Origin: DASXTB01 sp036505615
GTDB lineage: Bacteria; Acidobacteriota; UBA6911; JACQSX01
Direction: 5' to 3'
Assembly: GCA_036505615.1 (NCBI GenBank)
Contig: DASXTB010000139.1
Coordinates: 1-12,748 of the forward strand
DNA: 12,748 nucleotides
The position numbers were made by a program, and so were the translations under genes. Shown here piece by piece: positions 4,704 to 12,527 of this stretch (its first letter is position 1; the number at the start of each line of letters is the position of its first letter). The notes below the pieces were generated by a model, which worked only from the letters and a program-made list of their open reading frames with translations, had not been told where the DNA came from and made no database searches.

Positions 4704-6440
4704 CTAAAAACCAGGGGCGTTAATCGACTTGGTATCCACCTTGGCGGCGTACTTTTTGACGATTCCCTGAATTTCACTTGCTTTTCCAATCAACGCAAAA
4801 ACCAGATTGTCCAGCGGGAAATACTGTTTGATCACTCTGCGGGCATCGTCCACAGTCATGGCATCAATGCGCGCGTAATAGTTGTTGATGTCGCTCGCGT
4901 CCAGTCCGTAAAACTCAAGCTGCGAAATCAATGAAGCGAGCTGGTCGGAAGTCTCAATCCGCGTGGGGTACTGGCCCTTGATGTAGCTCTGTGCCGACTT
5001 CAGTTCCTCCTCTGTGATTCCCTTCTCATGCAGTCGCTTGAGAATGTCAAGCGTCATGTCGATGGCTTTCTCGGTCGTCGCATTCTGTGTGAAACTGGAA
5101 ATCGCAAACGGCCCGGGTGACTTTCGCTGATCGAAGAAGGATCTGGCCCCGTAAGTCAACCCTGAGTTGATACGAAGTTCGGTATTGAGCATTGAAGTGA
5201 ATCGGCCGCCAAAGAGCGTGTTTACCACATTGATGAAAACGCGGTCGGGATTGGTGCGGGCAATGCCGACATTGCCGAGCTGATAGAACGTCTGCGTCGA
5301 GTCGGGCTTATCCACCAGGAGCAACCTCTTGCCCTGCACGGGCGTCGCGCTGGTCACGGTTATTGCAGGCACGGACTTTGCGGGCCAGGCTCCGAACCTT
5401 CCTTCGAGCTGTCGTTCCATCTCCGCTGCATTGAAATCGCCGACTGCCGAGAGAATCGTATTGCCAGGAGTGTAGTAAGTTTCATAGAAATTCGAAACAT
5501 CTTCTCGCTTCAGTGCAGCCAGAGACTTTTCATCTCCCTCCGTCGGCTTGCCGTACGGATGGCTGGCGTAAAGATAGGCATCGAAATAAGTGCCGATGAC
5601 GCCCTGCGCTTCGTCCTTGGCCGCCTTGATGCCGTCGATCCGCTGCTTGACCATCTTGGTCATTTCGTCGTCGGGAAAGGTCGGGTGCAGCAGGACATCG
5701 GACAGAAGGTCGAGCCCTGTGGCAACATCTTTTTTCATAAATTCGGCCGCGCCGCCCGTGTAGTCCTCCGCCGCGTCTGCATCGAGTTGCCCGCCGATGA
5801 AATCAAGCTCCCCTGAAATCTGATCCGCGCTCCGCGACTTCGTTCCCTTCCTAAGCAGGCCAGCCGTCAGCGATGCCAACCCTTCTTTTCCCGCAGCGTC
5901 CGCAACGGCGCCGGTTTTCACGATGAAATGAAAGCTGATCAGAGGCACTTCATGCTGTTCCATCAACAGAACCGTCAGGCCGTTTTTGAGCTTTAGCTTT
6001 TTGTAAGGCGGAAGCTTCAGTGAGCTGTCGGCAGCCGCTCCAACGGGAGTTGCGGCGAATATCGCCAATATTGCAACCCAAACAAGAATCAGGCGGCAAC
6101 AACGGAGTAGGAGAGCGGGAAAGTGGGAGACTGGGTGAGTGGACGACTGGGGGAATCGGTGAAAGGGAGAGGGGGAGAAAGGGAGAGCGGAAGAGTGGTT
6201 GAGCGGGAGAGTGGGAGGGGGGGAGAGCGGGAGAGCGGGAAAATGACTGGAAGAGTTTCCCAAGATCTTAGTGCGTAGCTGCGTCTGTTTTTCTTTCATG
6301 GACGAAAAAATAGCAACTTCCGAACGTTTGGGCTCATACGTCGCTCCAAAATCACTTATCAACTTAAGTATCTTCCGCTCTCCCGCTCCCCCTCTCCCAC
6401 TCTCCCGCTCTTCCAATCCCCTCACCCCGCGCTCGCCCAT
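4704..6440 (-). CDS. M16 family peptidase, non-catalytic subunit
   Basis: A two-domain M16 (pitrilysin/MPP-like) protein of about 530 residues for the mature part. At the position where the partner has HFFEH the sequence is GLASLTAGLLRKG (H-x2-E-H replaced by S, A, G), so it cannot bind the catalytic zinc. GLTYGARSFF in the C-terminal half resembles the substrate-binding Arg/Tyr region of non-catalytic M16 subunits. It probably forms a heterodimer with the product of the gene just upstream. A signal-peptide core (LILVWVAILAIF, then ATPVGAAA) places it outside the cytoplasm. The start is uncertain: ATG 6440 overlaps the upstream stop as TGATG, while ATG 6299 lies in the spacer between two repeat arms; neither has a good ribosome site. 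From 6440 the first 110 residues are largely encoded by minisatellite sequence (Pro/Ser/Leu-rich), which is not family-like. Confidence 0.88.
   Translation of the reverse strand: MGERGVRGLEERESGRGGAGERKILKLISDFGATYEPKRSEVAIFSSMKEKQTQLRTKILGNSSSHFPALPLSPPPTLPLNHSSALPFSPSPFHRFPQSSTHPVSHFPALLLRCCRLILVWVAILAIFAATPVGAAADSSLKLPPYKKLKLKNGLTVLLMEQHEVPLISFHFIVKTGAVADAAGKEGLASLTAGLLRKGTKSRSADQISGELDFIGGQLDADAAEDYTGGAAEFMKKDVATGLDLLSDVLLHPTFPDDEMTKMVKQRIDGIKAAKDEAQGVIGTYFDAYLYASHPYGKPTEGDEKSLAALKREDVSNFYETYYTPGNTILSAVGDFNAAEMERQLEGRFGAWPAKSVPAITVTSATPVQGKRLLLVDKPDSTQTFYQLGNVGIARTNPDRVFINVVNTLFGGRFTSMLNTELRINSGLTYGARSFFDQRKSPGPFAISSFTQNATTEKAIDMTLDILKRLHEKGITEEELKSAQSYIKGQYPTRIETSDQLASLISQLEFYGLDASDINNYYARIDAMTVDDARRVIKQYFPLDNLVFALIGKASEIQGIVKKYAAKVDTKSINAPGF
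6104..6243 (+). repeat. Minisatellite A, left arm (8-bp GAGYGGGA-type units)
   Basis: About 140 bp of degenerate 8-bp units (GAGCGGGA, GAGTGGGA and variants) on the + strand. It lies inside the M16 non-catalytic reading frame, on the other strand, just before the signal-peptide core, and is the inverted partner of 6372-6438. Confidence 0.85.
6372..6438 (-). repeat. Minisatellite A, right arm (inverted)
   Basis: About 67 bp of the same 8-bp units in reverse orientation (CTCCCGCT, CTCCCACT on the + strand). It covers the start region of the non-catalytic M16 gene. The spacer between the arms is about 128 bp and contains ATG 6299. Confidence 0.8.
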
Positions 6441-7996
6441 CACTTGCGCTCGCTTCCCGGCCCTCGGGGCTCGCTCTCCTTCTCCGGGACCAGCGTCGCC
6501 ACAGTGCGATTCTTCTCCCCAAAATACTTCTGCGCAACCCGCCGTACGTCCTCTTTCGTCACGCGACCGTACTGAGCGGCAGCGGAAAACAGCTTGTGAT
6601 AATCACCAAAGAAAATTTCGTAGCTCCCCAGCGTATTGGCCTTGCCATTGATTGTTTTCATCTGCCGATAAAAATCTGCCAGCAGAATATTTTTCGCTTT
6701 TTCCAATTCCCGGTCGGAAACCGGCGCACTTCTTACCTTTTCGAGTTCTTCATAGACTGCTTTTTCTATCTTCTCAGGCTGTACCTCCTGTTTGGGCTGC
6801 GAAGTAATCACAAACAGGGTTGGATCAATGGAGAATCCAAAATCACCATCGATCGAAAGCCCGATTTGATCTTTGTCGACGATACGCTGGTACATGCGCG
6901 AACTCTGGCCCGAAAAGAGTATTGTCTTGAGAACCTCCAGTGGATAGTAATCAGCTGCTGCCGTTTCCGGAATGTGGTAACCGATCATCAAAATCGGCAA
7001 CTGAGCAAACTTGTTCACCACCAGCCGTCGTTCGCCCAACTGCTCGGGTTCCTGCGTAGTGACTTTCGGCGGAGGTTCATGGGACGGAATCGGCTCGATA
7101 TATTTTTCTGCAAGCTTGAAGATTTCATCCGCGGTTACATCGCCTGCAATCACCATGGTGGCGTTGCTGGGCGAATAGCCCATCCGGAAATGGCGCTTCA
7201 GATCGTCCATGGTCCAGTTTTCAATATCGACCATCCAGCCGAGAACCGGCCACTGGTAGGTATGAGCGATATACGACGTGGCCCAGAGCTGCTCGTCCAA
7301 AATCCCGAAGTTATTGGAGTCGACTGACGTGCGGCGCTCCGAAGCAACCACGCCCCGCTCCGATTCGATCATCTTGGGATCGAAGGTGAGATTAGCGATC
7401 CGGTCGGCCTCGATATCAAAGATCAATTCCAGCGTGGATGGAGGAAACCAGTCCTGGTACACGGTCGCGTCCTTGCCCGTATAAGCGTTGTTGGATCCGC
7501 CTGCGGCTTCCATGACAATGTCCAACTGCTTGGGGCCATACTTTTTTGCTCCATTGAACATCATGTGCTCAAAAAAGTGCGAAAGCCCAGTCGTCCCAGG
7601 ACGCTCATTGCGCGAACCGATGCGATAAAAGATGTATAGAGCTATATTGGGGATCGAATGATCCTCGTGGACCAAGATCTTCATGCCGTTCTTAAGAGCG
7701 CGGGTTTTGACGTCCAAGCTCTGGGAATAAAGGTGAGGCGCCACAAGCAAGTAAAACAGAAGGGCGCACACAATGGACGCGGAGACATGGGCACGCGGGG
7801 ACACGGGGACGCGAGAGATGGGGACATGGGGATACGGGGACACGGAGACGCGGGGACACCGAGACACGGAGACGCGGGGACTCGGAGACACGGAGACAGG
7901 GAGACGCGGAGACGCAAGAAGGTGAAAATGAAGCGTTCCGTTTACAGCTTTCTGCCTTCCACTTTCTGCCTTCCACTTTCTACCTTCAGTCACCAT
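6440..7996 (-). CDS. M16 family zinc peptidase, catalytic subunit
   Basis: About 518 residues from ATG 7996. The core motif GLSHFFEHMMFNG holds the inverted zinc site H-F-F-E-H (first His near residue 140), and the distal Glu ligand lies about 75 residues on in ERGVVASERR. The two M16 domains follow normally to ATLVPEKE. It is a secreted or membrane-anchored metallopeptidase that degrades or processes peptides, probably with the non-catalytic subunit encoded directly downstream (stop and start share TGATG). A hydrophobic signal core (SIVCALLFYLLVAP) lies near residue 80, far from the start. The residues before it are made of Ser/Pro/Val/Arg octads encoded by minisatellite B. ATG 7996 is preferred over ATG 8023 because AAGGAG at about 8007-8012 precedes it; the longer start would lie upstream of this site. 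Confidence 0.92.
   Translation of the reverse strand: MVTEGRKWKAESGRQKAVNGTLHFHLLASPRLPVSVSPSPRVSVSRCPRVSVSPYPHVPISRVPVSPRAHVSASIVCALLFYLLVAPHLYSQSLDVKTRALKNGMKILVHEDHSIPNIALYIFYRIGSRNERPGTTGLSHFFEHMMFNGAKKYGPKQLDIVMEAAGGSNNAYTGKDATVYQDWFPPSTLELIFDIEADRIANLTFDPKMIESERGVVASERRTSVDSNNFGILDEQLWATSYIAHTYQWPVLGWMVDIENWTMDDLKRHFRMGYSPSNATMVIAGDVTADEIFKLAEKYIEPIPSHEPPPKVTTQEPEQLGERRLVVNKFAQLPILMIGYHIPETAAADYYPLEVLKTILFSGQSSRMYQRIVDKDQIGLSIDGDFGFSIDPTLFVITSQPKQEVQPEKIEKAVYEELEKVRSAPVSDRELEKAKNILLADFYRQMKTINGKANTLGSYEIFFGDYHKLFSAAAQYGRVTKEDVRRVAQKYFGEKNRTVATLVPEKESEPRGPGSERK
7775..7915 (+). repeat. Minisatellite B, left arm (8-bp GGAGACAC-type units)
   Basis: About 17 degenerate 8-bp units (GGAGACAC, GGGGACAC, GGAGACGC) in 141 bp. 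It sits inside the catalytic M16 frame between the start codon and the signal-peptide core. Three units equal 24 bases, so the encoded protein repeats every eight residues (VSVSPSPR, VSVSRCPR, VSVSPYPH). It is inverted relative to 8119-8204. Confidence 0.9.
7948..7989 (+). repeat. 14-bp tandem repeat (CTTTCTGCCTTCCA), three copies
   Basis: Three adjacent 14-bp copies, the last with two or three changes. It lies just inside the catalytic M16 start, encodes part of its Lys/Arg-rich N-terminus on the - strand, and is a different repeat from the flanking minisatellite arms. Confidence 0.8.
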
Positions 7997-8340
7997 GGCA
8001 ACTGAACTCCTTTTTAATTTCATACTTTCTCACTTTCCCGCTTGATATATCCAGCTTACGACAATGCCCAGGGGCGGCGCCAATAGTTTACCCACTATCG
8101 GAACGTGTGCATGAGGTGCTCCGTGTCTCCCTGTCTCCGTGTCTCCGTGTCTCCCTGTCGCCGTGTCTCCCTGTCGCCGTGTCTCCATGTCCCCCCGTCC
8201 CCGCTTCTGCATTTGGCTTTCGCCCGGCGTCACCGTGCCGCCCGGTCCCAATCTTTCCTTGAACCTTCCCCGCCGGCATTCCGTAGTGATTTGTAACAAT
8301 TGAACAGCTGACATAACCTTGCGCATCTAACTGAGGAATA
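7997..8340. promoter_or_regulatory. Divergent intergenic region between the M16 and efflux genes
   Basis: No gene is supported here. It must hold the promoters of the leftward M16 genes and the rightward adaptor, though I cannot assign -35/-10 boxes with confidence. It contains AAGGAG of the M16 gene (about 8007-8012), minisatellite B right arm, and GAGGA (8333-8337) before the adaptor ATG. Short frames across it are repeat translations. Confidence 0.5.
8119..8204 (-). repeat. Minisatellite B, right arm (inverted)
   Basis: Roughly 86 bp of TGTCTCCG/TGTCTCCC/TGTCGCCG units on the + strand, the reverse complement of the left arm motif. The two arms flank a spacer of about 200 bp with the M16 ribosome site and start codon. 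Confidence 0.9.
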
Positions 8341-9540
8341 ATGGCTAGGAAGAAGTCCCGCAAAATCTTCATCTGGGTACTGGCACTGATTATAGTGGCC
8401 GGGCTGGGAGTCTACAGCTTCACCCTCATCTCCCGGCCCAAGACGAACATCGACCCTTCGCGCCTGGCGGCCGCGGAACGCGGCGACCTGGCACGCTCGG
8501 TGGTTGCCACGGGGCGAATCGAACCGATTGCCAAAGTGGAGATTAAATCCAAAGCAAACGGAATCATTAAGGAATTAAAGGTCGAAGCGGGCGATATGGT
8601 TCGTGAAGGACAGGTTCTCGCCGAGCTGGACAAGGAGAATCTGGCGGCCCGGCTGCGCGAGGCTCGTGCCGGACTGATGAGCGCCCAGGCCAACCTGAAA
8701 GCCGCCCAGGCGCAGCTTGAGAAGAACAAAGTAGAGGCCGAAGGCCCAGACGTCCCGTTTTACCGGCGCAACCTGCAGCGCGCCGAGCAGCTCTTCAAGG
8801 ACGGCCTGGTTCCGCAGCAGTCGCATGACGAGGCACGCACTAATCTGGAACAGGCTGAAAACCGCCAGAATGTCGCCAAGTCTCAGTTGAGTGTCAGCCA
8901 GGCGCGAATCGCTCAGGCGCAGGCGGACGTCGCTCAGGCCCAGGCGGCCGTAGACCGAGCCCAAGAGGAATTAAACAACGCTACCATTCGCTCGCCCATC
9001 AATGGGATGGTGCTCTCGCGCGATCTGGAAATCGGCAGCCCGGTATCATCCATCCTGAACATGGGGGCTGCAGCGACACTGGTGATGGTACTGGGCGACA
9101 TCCGGAGAGTATTCGTGCGCGGCAAAGTAGACGAATCCGATATCGGCGTGGTACGGATGGGACAGCCAGCGCGCATCAAAGTCGAAACTTTCAAGAATCG
9201 CCAGTTTGAAGGTCGGGTTACTCAGATTTCCCCGCTGGGAGTGGAAAAAGACAACGTAGTCAATTTCGAGGTCAAGGTTTCGATTGACAATCCGGGCGGT
9301 GAGTTGCGTGCCAACATGACTGCTAATGCTGAAATCGTGCTGGAAGAACACAAGGGAACACTAGTCATTCCCGAGAGCGCCATCGTTTATGACACCAAGC
9401 GCAATCCCTCAGTTGAAGTGCCCGACGCAGCCGCACCCAGCGGCCGCAAAAAAATTGCCATCAAGACAGGCGTCAGCAACGGAACTCGGACCGAGGTGCT
9501 GGAAGGACTAAAGCAGGGGGATAAGGTGATTTTGCAATAG
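8341..9540 (+). CDS. MacA/HlyD-type periplasmic adaptor of an efflux transporter
   Basis: 399 residues. An N-terminal membrane anchor (about 9-29, IFIWVLALIIVAGLGVYSF) is followed by a split lipoyl-like domain beginning AKVEIKSKANGIIKELKVE (about 63-98), a long alpha-helical hairpin of Ala/Gln-rich heptads (about 100-215), the returning lipoyl half (TIRSPINGMVLSRDLEIG), and a beta-barrel plus membrane-proximal domain to the end (RVTQISPLG, VVIPESAI-like strand). The family bridges an inner-membrane ABC transporter and an outer-membrane TolC channel to export macrolides, peptides or other substrates. GAGGA at 8333-8337 supports the start. Two MacB-type permeases follow in the same direction, so they probably form one exporter. 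Neither an ATPase nor a TolC gene is in view. Confidence 0.93.
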   Translation: MARKKSRKIFIWVLALIIVAGLGVYSFTLISRPKTNIDPSRLAAAERGDLARSVVATGRIEPIAKVEIKSKANGIIKELKVEAGDMVREGQVLAELDKENLAARLREARAGLMSAQANLKAAQAQLEKNKVEAEGPDVPFYRRNLQRAEQLFKDGLVPQQSHDEARTNLEQAENRQNVAKSQLSVSQARIAQAQADVAQAQAAVDRAQEELNNATIRSPINGMVLSRDLEIGSPVSSILNMGAAATLVMVLGDIRRVFVRGKVDESDIGVVRMGQPARIKVETFKNRQFEGRVTQISPLGVEKDNVVNFEVKVSIDNPGGELRANMTANAEIVLEEHKGTLVIPESAIVYDTKRNPSVEVPDAAAPSGRKKIAIKTGVSNGTRTEVLEGLKQGDKVILQ

Positions 9541-9544
9541 CTTC

Positions 9545-9576
9545 CGAATGTCGAATGTCGAATGTCGAGTGACGAA
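9545..9576 (+). repeat. Repeat D, left arm (7-bp CGAATGT units)
   Basis: Three copies of CGAATGT plus a degenerate fourth, starting five bases after the adaptor stop codon. Inverted partner of 9647-9681. Confidence 0.8.
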
Positions 9577-9646
9577 CTGCCAAGATCGAATTGTTAACAA
9601 GATGGATTAATCAGCTTCATAACTTTTATTAGTTATTTGAAATAGT
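9577..9646. other. AT-rich spacer of repeat D with a small hairpin
   Basis: About 70 bp, clearly AT-richer than its surroundings. ATAACT (9619-9624) and AGTTAT (9631-9636) can form a 6-bp hairpin with a TTTATT loop. It lacks a U-run, so it is not a convincing terminator. No promoter assigned. Confidence 0.3.
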
Positions 9647-9681
9647 CATTCGAAATTCGACATTCGCAATTCGAAATTCGC
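9647..9681 (-). repeat. Repeat D, right arm (inverted)
   Basis: ATTCGAA/ATTCGAC/ATTCGCA units, the reverse complement type of the left arm, running directly up to the start codon of permease 1. It occupies the place of a ribosome binding site. Confidence 0.8.
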
Positions 9682-10986
9682 ATGCGTGAACTTGTAGTCC
9701 AGGTCTTCTCTAACCTCAGAGCCAACAAACTCCGCAGTTTCCTGACCATGTTCGGAATCATGTGGGGAATTATTTCCATCGTGATTCTTTCGGCCGTTGG
9801 TGAAGGGTTTCAGCGTGGCAATCAAAAAGTGATGGAGGAGTTGGGCAAAAACATCATCATCATCCGAAACGGCCGCACCAGCTTGCAGGCGGGGGGACAG
9901 CGCGCGGGGCGTCCCATCCGGCTCACCATAGCCGACGTGTATGCGCTTCAGGAGCGCTCCAAGATGCTGCAGTTTATCAGCCCTGAATTGATGCGGGGCG
10001 GAATCACCACCAAGAGCGCCTTTAATTCCGCTTCGCTACAGATGAGCGGCATCTGGCCCATCTTTCAGTACATTCGCACTATCGAGGTGGATCGCGGCCG
10101 GCTGATCAATGACGCTGACTGCAAGCAAGCGCGCCGCCTGGTGGTTATTGGATTTGACTCGTCCAAGCAGTTGTTCGCCGATCGAGACCCGGTGGGAAGC
10201 CAGATTACTTTGAATGGCACGCCCTACACGGTCATCGGCAGGATCCGCAAGAAGGATCAAGATTCCAACTACACGGGTGAGGATAACGCTCGGCTGTTTA
10301 TCCCTTACGAGACAATGCGCAAGGATTTTCCGATGCCCGCTGATATTTTCACTCGCGATTCCGTCTCTGCGATCATCGCGTCGCCGTACCGCCACGTGGC
10401 TGAAGAAATGCAGCGCATCGTCGAACGCGAGGGCAGCACTGGCTGGCTGGAAGGACGCAGCCCGGTCGAGTATGAGATTCGAGAGATCCTGGGACAGAGA
10501 CACGGTTTTGATTCCCGAGATCTGGAGGCTGTTTCGATGTGGAACACGGCGGTCGAAGCGATCATGTTTTCCAAAATGACCGAAGCGATGAAGGAGTTCT
10601 TCGTCTCAGTCAGTATTATCACCCTGGCTTTGGGCGGGATCGGGGTGATGAACATCATGCTGATCGCCGTCAAGGAACGCACACACGAGATCGGGATCCG
10701 CAAGGCGCTTGGCGCCACGCCGCGTAATATCCAGTGGCAGTTTTTCTTTGAAGGTTTATTTCTGACGCTGTTCAGCGGAGCGCTCGGGTTTGGCATCGGA
10801 CTGGGCCTGTGCAAGCTGGTGAACTTGCTTCCCATGCCGGAGAGGTTCTCCGGAATGCTCATTACCTGGCAAAGCTCAGTGTTTGCAATCGTGATGCTCA
10901 CGCTGATCGGTGTTGCGGCATCGACCTATCCGGCCCGCCGCGCCGCCGAGCTGCCGCCCGTTGAAGCGCTGCGGTATGAAATGTAG
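9682..10986 (+). CDS. MacB/FtsX-type ABC transporter permease 1
   Basis: 434 residues with the architecture of a MacB permease without its ATPase domain: transmembrane segment about 19-40 (FLTMFGIMWGIISIVILSAV), a large periplasmic MacB_PCD domain (about 42-300), then three segments near 304-330, 354-376 and 398-416. LGGIGVMNIMLIAVKERTHE, then IGIRKALGA, is the conserved FtsX cytoplasmic loop that contacts the ATPase. It ends in the family-typical PVEALRYEM. The ATG is fixed by family alignment (M-R-E-L-V-x-Q-V), yet no Shine-Dalgarno precedes it because repeat D ends exactly at the codon. It is a paralogue of the next gene, with which it may form a heterodimer served by an ATPase encoded outside the window. 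Confidence 0.93.
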   Translation: MRELVVQVFSNLRANKLRSFLTMFGIMWGIISIVILSAVGEGFQRGNQKVMEELGKNIIIIRNGRTSLQAGGQRAGRPIRLTIADVYALQERSKMLQFISPELMRGGITTKSAFNSASLQMSGIWPIFQYIRTIEVDRGRLINDADCKQARRLVVIGFDSSKQLFADRDPVGSQITLNGTPYTVIGRIRKKDQDSNYTGEDNARLFIPYETMRKDFPMPADIFTRDSVSAIIASPYRHVAEEMQRIVEREGSTGWLEGRSPVEYEIREILGQRHGFDSRDLEAVSMWNTAVEAIMFSKMTEAMKEFFVSVSIITLALGGIGVMNIMLIAVKERTHEIGIRKALGATPRNIQWQFFFEGLFLTLFSGALGFGIGLGLCKLVNLLPMPERFSGMLITWQSSVFAIVMLTLIGVAASTYPARRAAELPPVEALRYEM

Positions 10987-10990
10987 GAAA

Positions 10991-11153
10991 GCGGAGAGCG
11001 GGAGAGTGGGGGAGCGGGTGAGCGGGAGAGTGAGGGAGCGGGTGAGTGGGGGAGCGGGAGAGTGAGGGAGCGGGTGAATGGGGGAGCGGGTGAATGGGGG
11101 AGCGGGTGAATGGTAAGTAGGAGATGGATGAGTGAGCGGGTTAGAGAGCGAGT
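10991..11153 (+). repeat. Minisatellite C, left arm (8-bp GAGYGGGW units)
   Basis: About 15-20 units of GAGCGGGT, GAGTGGGG, GAGCGGGA and GAATGGGG; the last 35 bp are degenerate. It starts five bases after the permease 1 stop and uses the same unit as minisatellite A 4.5 kb away. Confidence 0.9.
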
Positions 11154-11169
11154 GCGTTGGAATCAGTCG

Positions 11170-11218
11170 TCCCCCACTCTCCCATTCTCCCACTCCCACT
11201 CTCCCACTCTCCCGCTCC
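11170..11218 (-). repeat. Minisatellite C, right arm (inverted)
   Basis: CTCCCACT/CTCCCGCT units on the + strand, reverse complement of the left arm. Only about 16 bp separate the arms, so an RNA crossing this junction could fold into a long imperfect hairpin. The arm ends 14 bases before the permease 2 ATG. Confidence 0.88.
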
Positions 11219-11232
11219 GCAATGGATAGACC

Positions 11233-12489
11233 ATGTTGCTAAAAGAAGTTCTCCTCCAGGCCATAAATTCACTGATCAGCCACCGATTTCGAGCGTTGCT
11301 GACGATGCTCGGAATCGCCTGGGGCATTGTGACCGTCGTGCTGCTGATGGCCTACGGCAACGGATTTCATAACGCTCTAGAAGTAGGCTTCGCCAGCGCC
11401 TATTCCAACGGGACGGCAGTAATCTGGGCCGGACAAACCAGCCGGCAGGCCGGCGGAGAACGCGCGGGCCGGCGAATCCGGCTCAAAGAAGAGGATGCCG
11501 AGACTCTCAAAGAGCTGGGCCTGATCAAGTACGCAAGCCCCGAATATCTTGAGTCCGAGCCTCTCAATTATGGCAACCGGCAGACGACAGCCGGCGTGCG
11601 CGGTGTTTCTCCAGAATATGGGCTGATGCGAAGCGAGATCGCGGAAACAGGGCGCTTCATCAATGCTGAAGATGTGGAAAAGCACCGGCGCGTGGTTTTC
11701 ATCGGATCGGAAGTGGCACGCAAGCTTTTCAGCAACAGCCCGGCTGTAGGACAGACCATCCGCATTGCGGGGCTTTCGTTCGAGGTGATCGGAGTCCTGG
11801 CCAGAAAGCCCCAGCTCTCATCGTACTTCTATCCCGACAAGTACAGTGTCTTTGTCCCTTACACCGCCTTTCGGCAGATCTTCAATCAAGATTTCGTCGA
11901 CGACATCGTGATCCAGACGATCAATCCATCGTTGCAAACACGCGCGCTGAAGCAAATACGGGAAACACTGGCCGCGCGTCACCGCTTCGATTCTCGAGAC
12001 GACCGCGCGATCCGATTTAACGACTCAGTCGAAAACAACCAAATCGTCAGCGGCATCACCAATGGCCTGAAGATTGTTTTAATCTTCATCGGGAGTCTGA
12101 CGCTGATGATTGGTGGAGTGGGGGTAATGAATATCATGCTGGTGTCGGTGACAGAGAGGACCCGAGAAATCGGCATCAGAAAGGCGCTCGGTGCGCGGCG
12201 CCGGCATATCCTCGTCCAGTTCCTGCTGGAGGCCATTACGGTGACTTTCCTTGGCGGCATCCTGGGAGTGCTGATTTCTTATGGGCTGGTCAGCGTGATC
12301 GGTCCACGAAGGTTCCTGGCCGAACTGATCGAGGACCCGACCCGACAGACCGACATCCATCTGCTATTGTCAACCGATGTCGTCTTGGCCGCCACCGGTA
12401 TTCTGATTGTGGTGGGCCTGTTCAGCGGTCTTTGGCCCGCTATCCGCGCCTCACGCATGGATCCGATTGAGTCACTGCGATACGAATAG
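11233..12489 (+). CDS. MacB/FtsX-type ABC transporter permease 2
   Basis: 418 residues, paralogous to the preceding permease: first membrane segment about 18-40 (LLTMLGIAWGIVTVVLLMAY), MacB_PCD periplasmic domain (about 42-275), then segments near 278-304 (IVLIFIGSLTLMIGGVGVM), 333-356 and 379-400. The VMNIMLVSVTERTREIGIR loop and the PIESLRYE C-terminus are family hallmarks. Like its neighbour it has no ATP-binding domain and would need a partner ATPase. The chosen ATG follows a pyrimidine-rich repeat arm with only a weak GGA as ribosome site; an ATG ten bases upstream is out of frame. Coupling to permease 1 by a long hairpin-forming junction (minisatellite C) may influence the ratio of the two proteins. 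Confidence 0.93.
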   Translation: MLLKEVLLQAINSLISHRFRALLTMLGIAWGIVTVVLLMAYGNGFHNALEVGFASAYSNGTAVIWAGQTSRQAGGERAGRRIRLKEEDAETLKELGLIKYASPEYLESEPLNYGNRQTTAGVRGVSPEYGLMRSEIAETGRFINAEDVEKHRRVVFIGSEVARKLFSNSPAVGQTIRIAGLSFEVIGVLARKPQLSSYFYPDKYSVFVPYTAFRQIFNQDFVDDIVIQTINPSLQTRALKQIRETLAARHRFDSRDDRAIRFNDSVENNQIVSGITNGLKIVLIFIGSLTLMIGGVGVMNIMLVSVTERTREIGIRKALGARRRHILVQFLLEAITVTFLGGILGVLISYGLVSVIGPRRFLAELIEDPTRQTDIHLLLSTDVVLAATGILIVVGLFSGLWPAIRASRMDPIESLRYE

Positions 12490-12527
12490 GTGACGGGTGT
12501 CGGGTGTCGGGTGTCGGGTGTCGGGTG
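12490..12527 (+). repeat. Repeat E, left arm (7-bp TCGGGTG units)
   Basis: About five 7-bp units beginning immediately after the permease 2 stop codon. Inverted partner of 12691-12748. Confidence 0.9.

Noticed and set aside
6596..7327. 243-codon + strand open frame opposite the catalytic M16 gene
   Set aside because: It lies fully antisense to a strongly conserved peptidase and has no family-like motif or ribosome site; it is a shadow frame.
7658..8005. + strand ORF rich in Arg/Gly/Asp/His repeats (GDMGTRGHGD type)
   Set aside because: The repeats are only the translation of minisatellite B on the opposite strand of the M16 gene; no start signal.
9577..9646. Hairpin ATAACT/AGTTAT as an intrinsic terminator after the adaptor gene
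   Set aside because: Only six base pairs, all AT-rich but one, and no U-run follows.
10991..11218. Repeat tracts considered as a CRISPR array
   Set aside because: Units are 7-8 bp, contiguous and without unique spacers, and no cas gene is present.
8341..12489. A complete MacAB-TolC system
   Set aside because: Neither permease has an ATP-binding domain and no ATPase or TolC gene occurs in the window.
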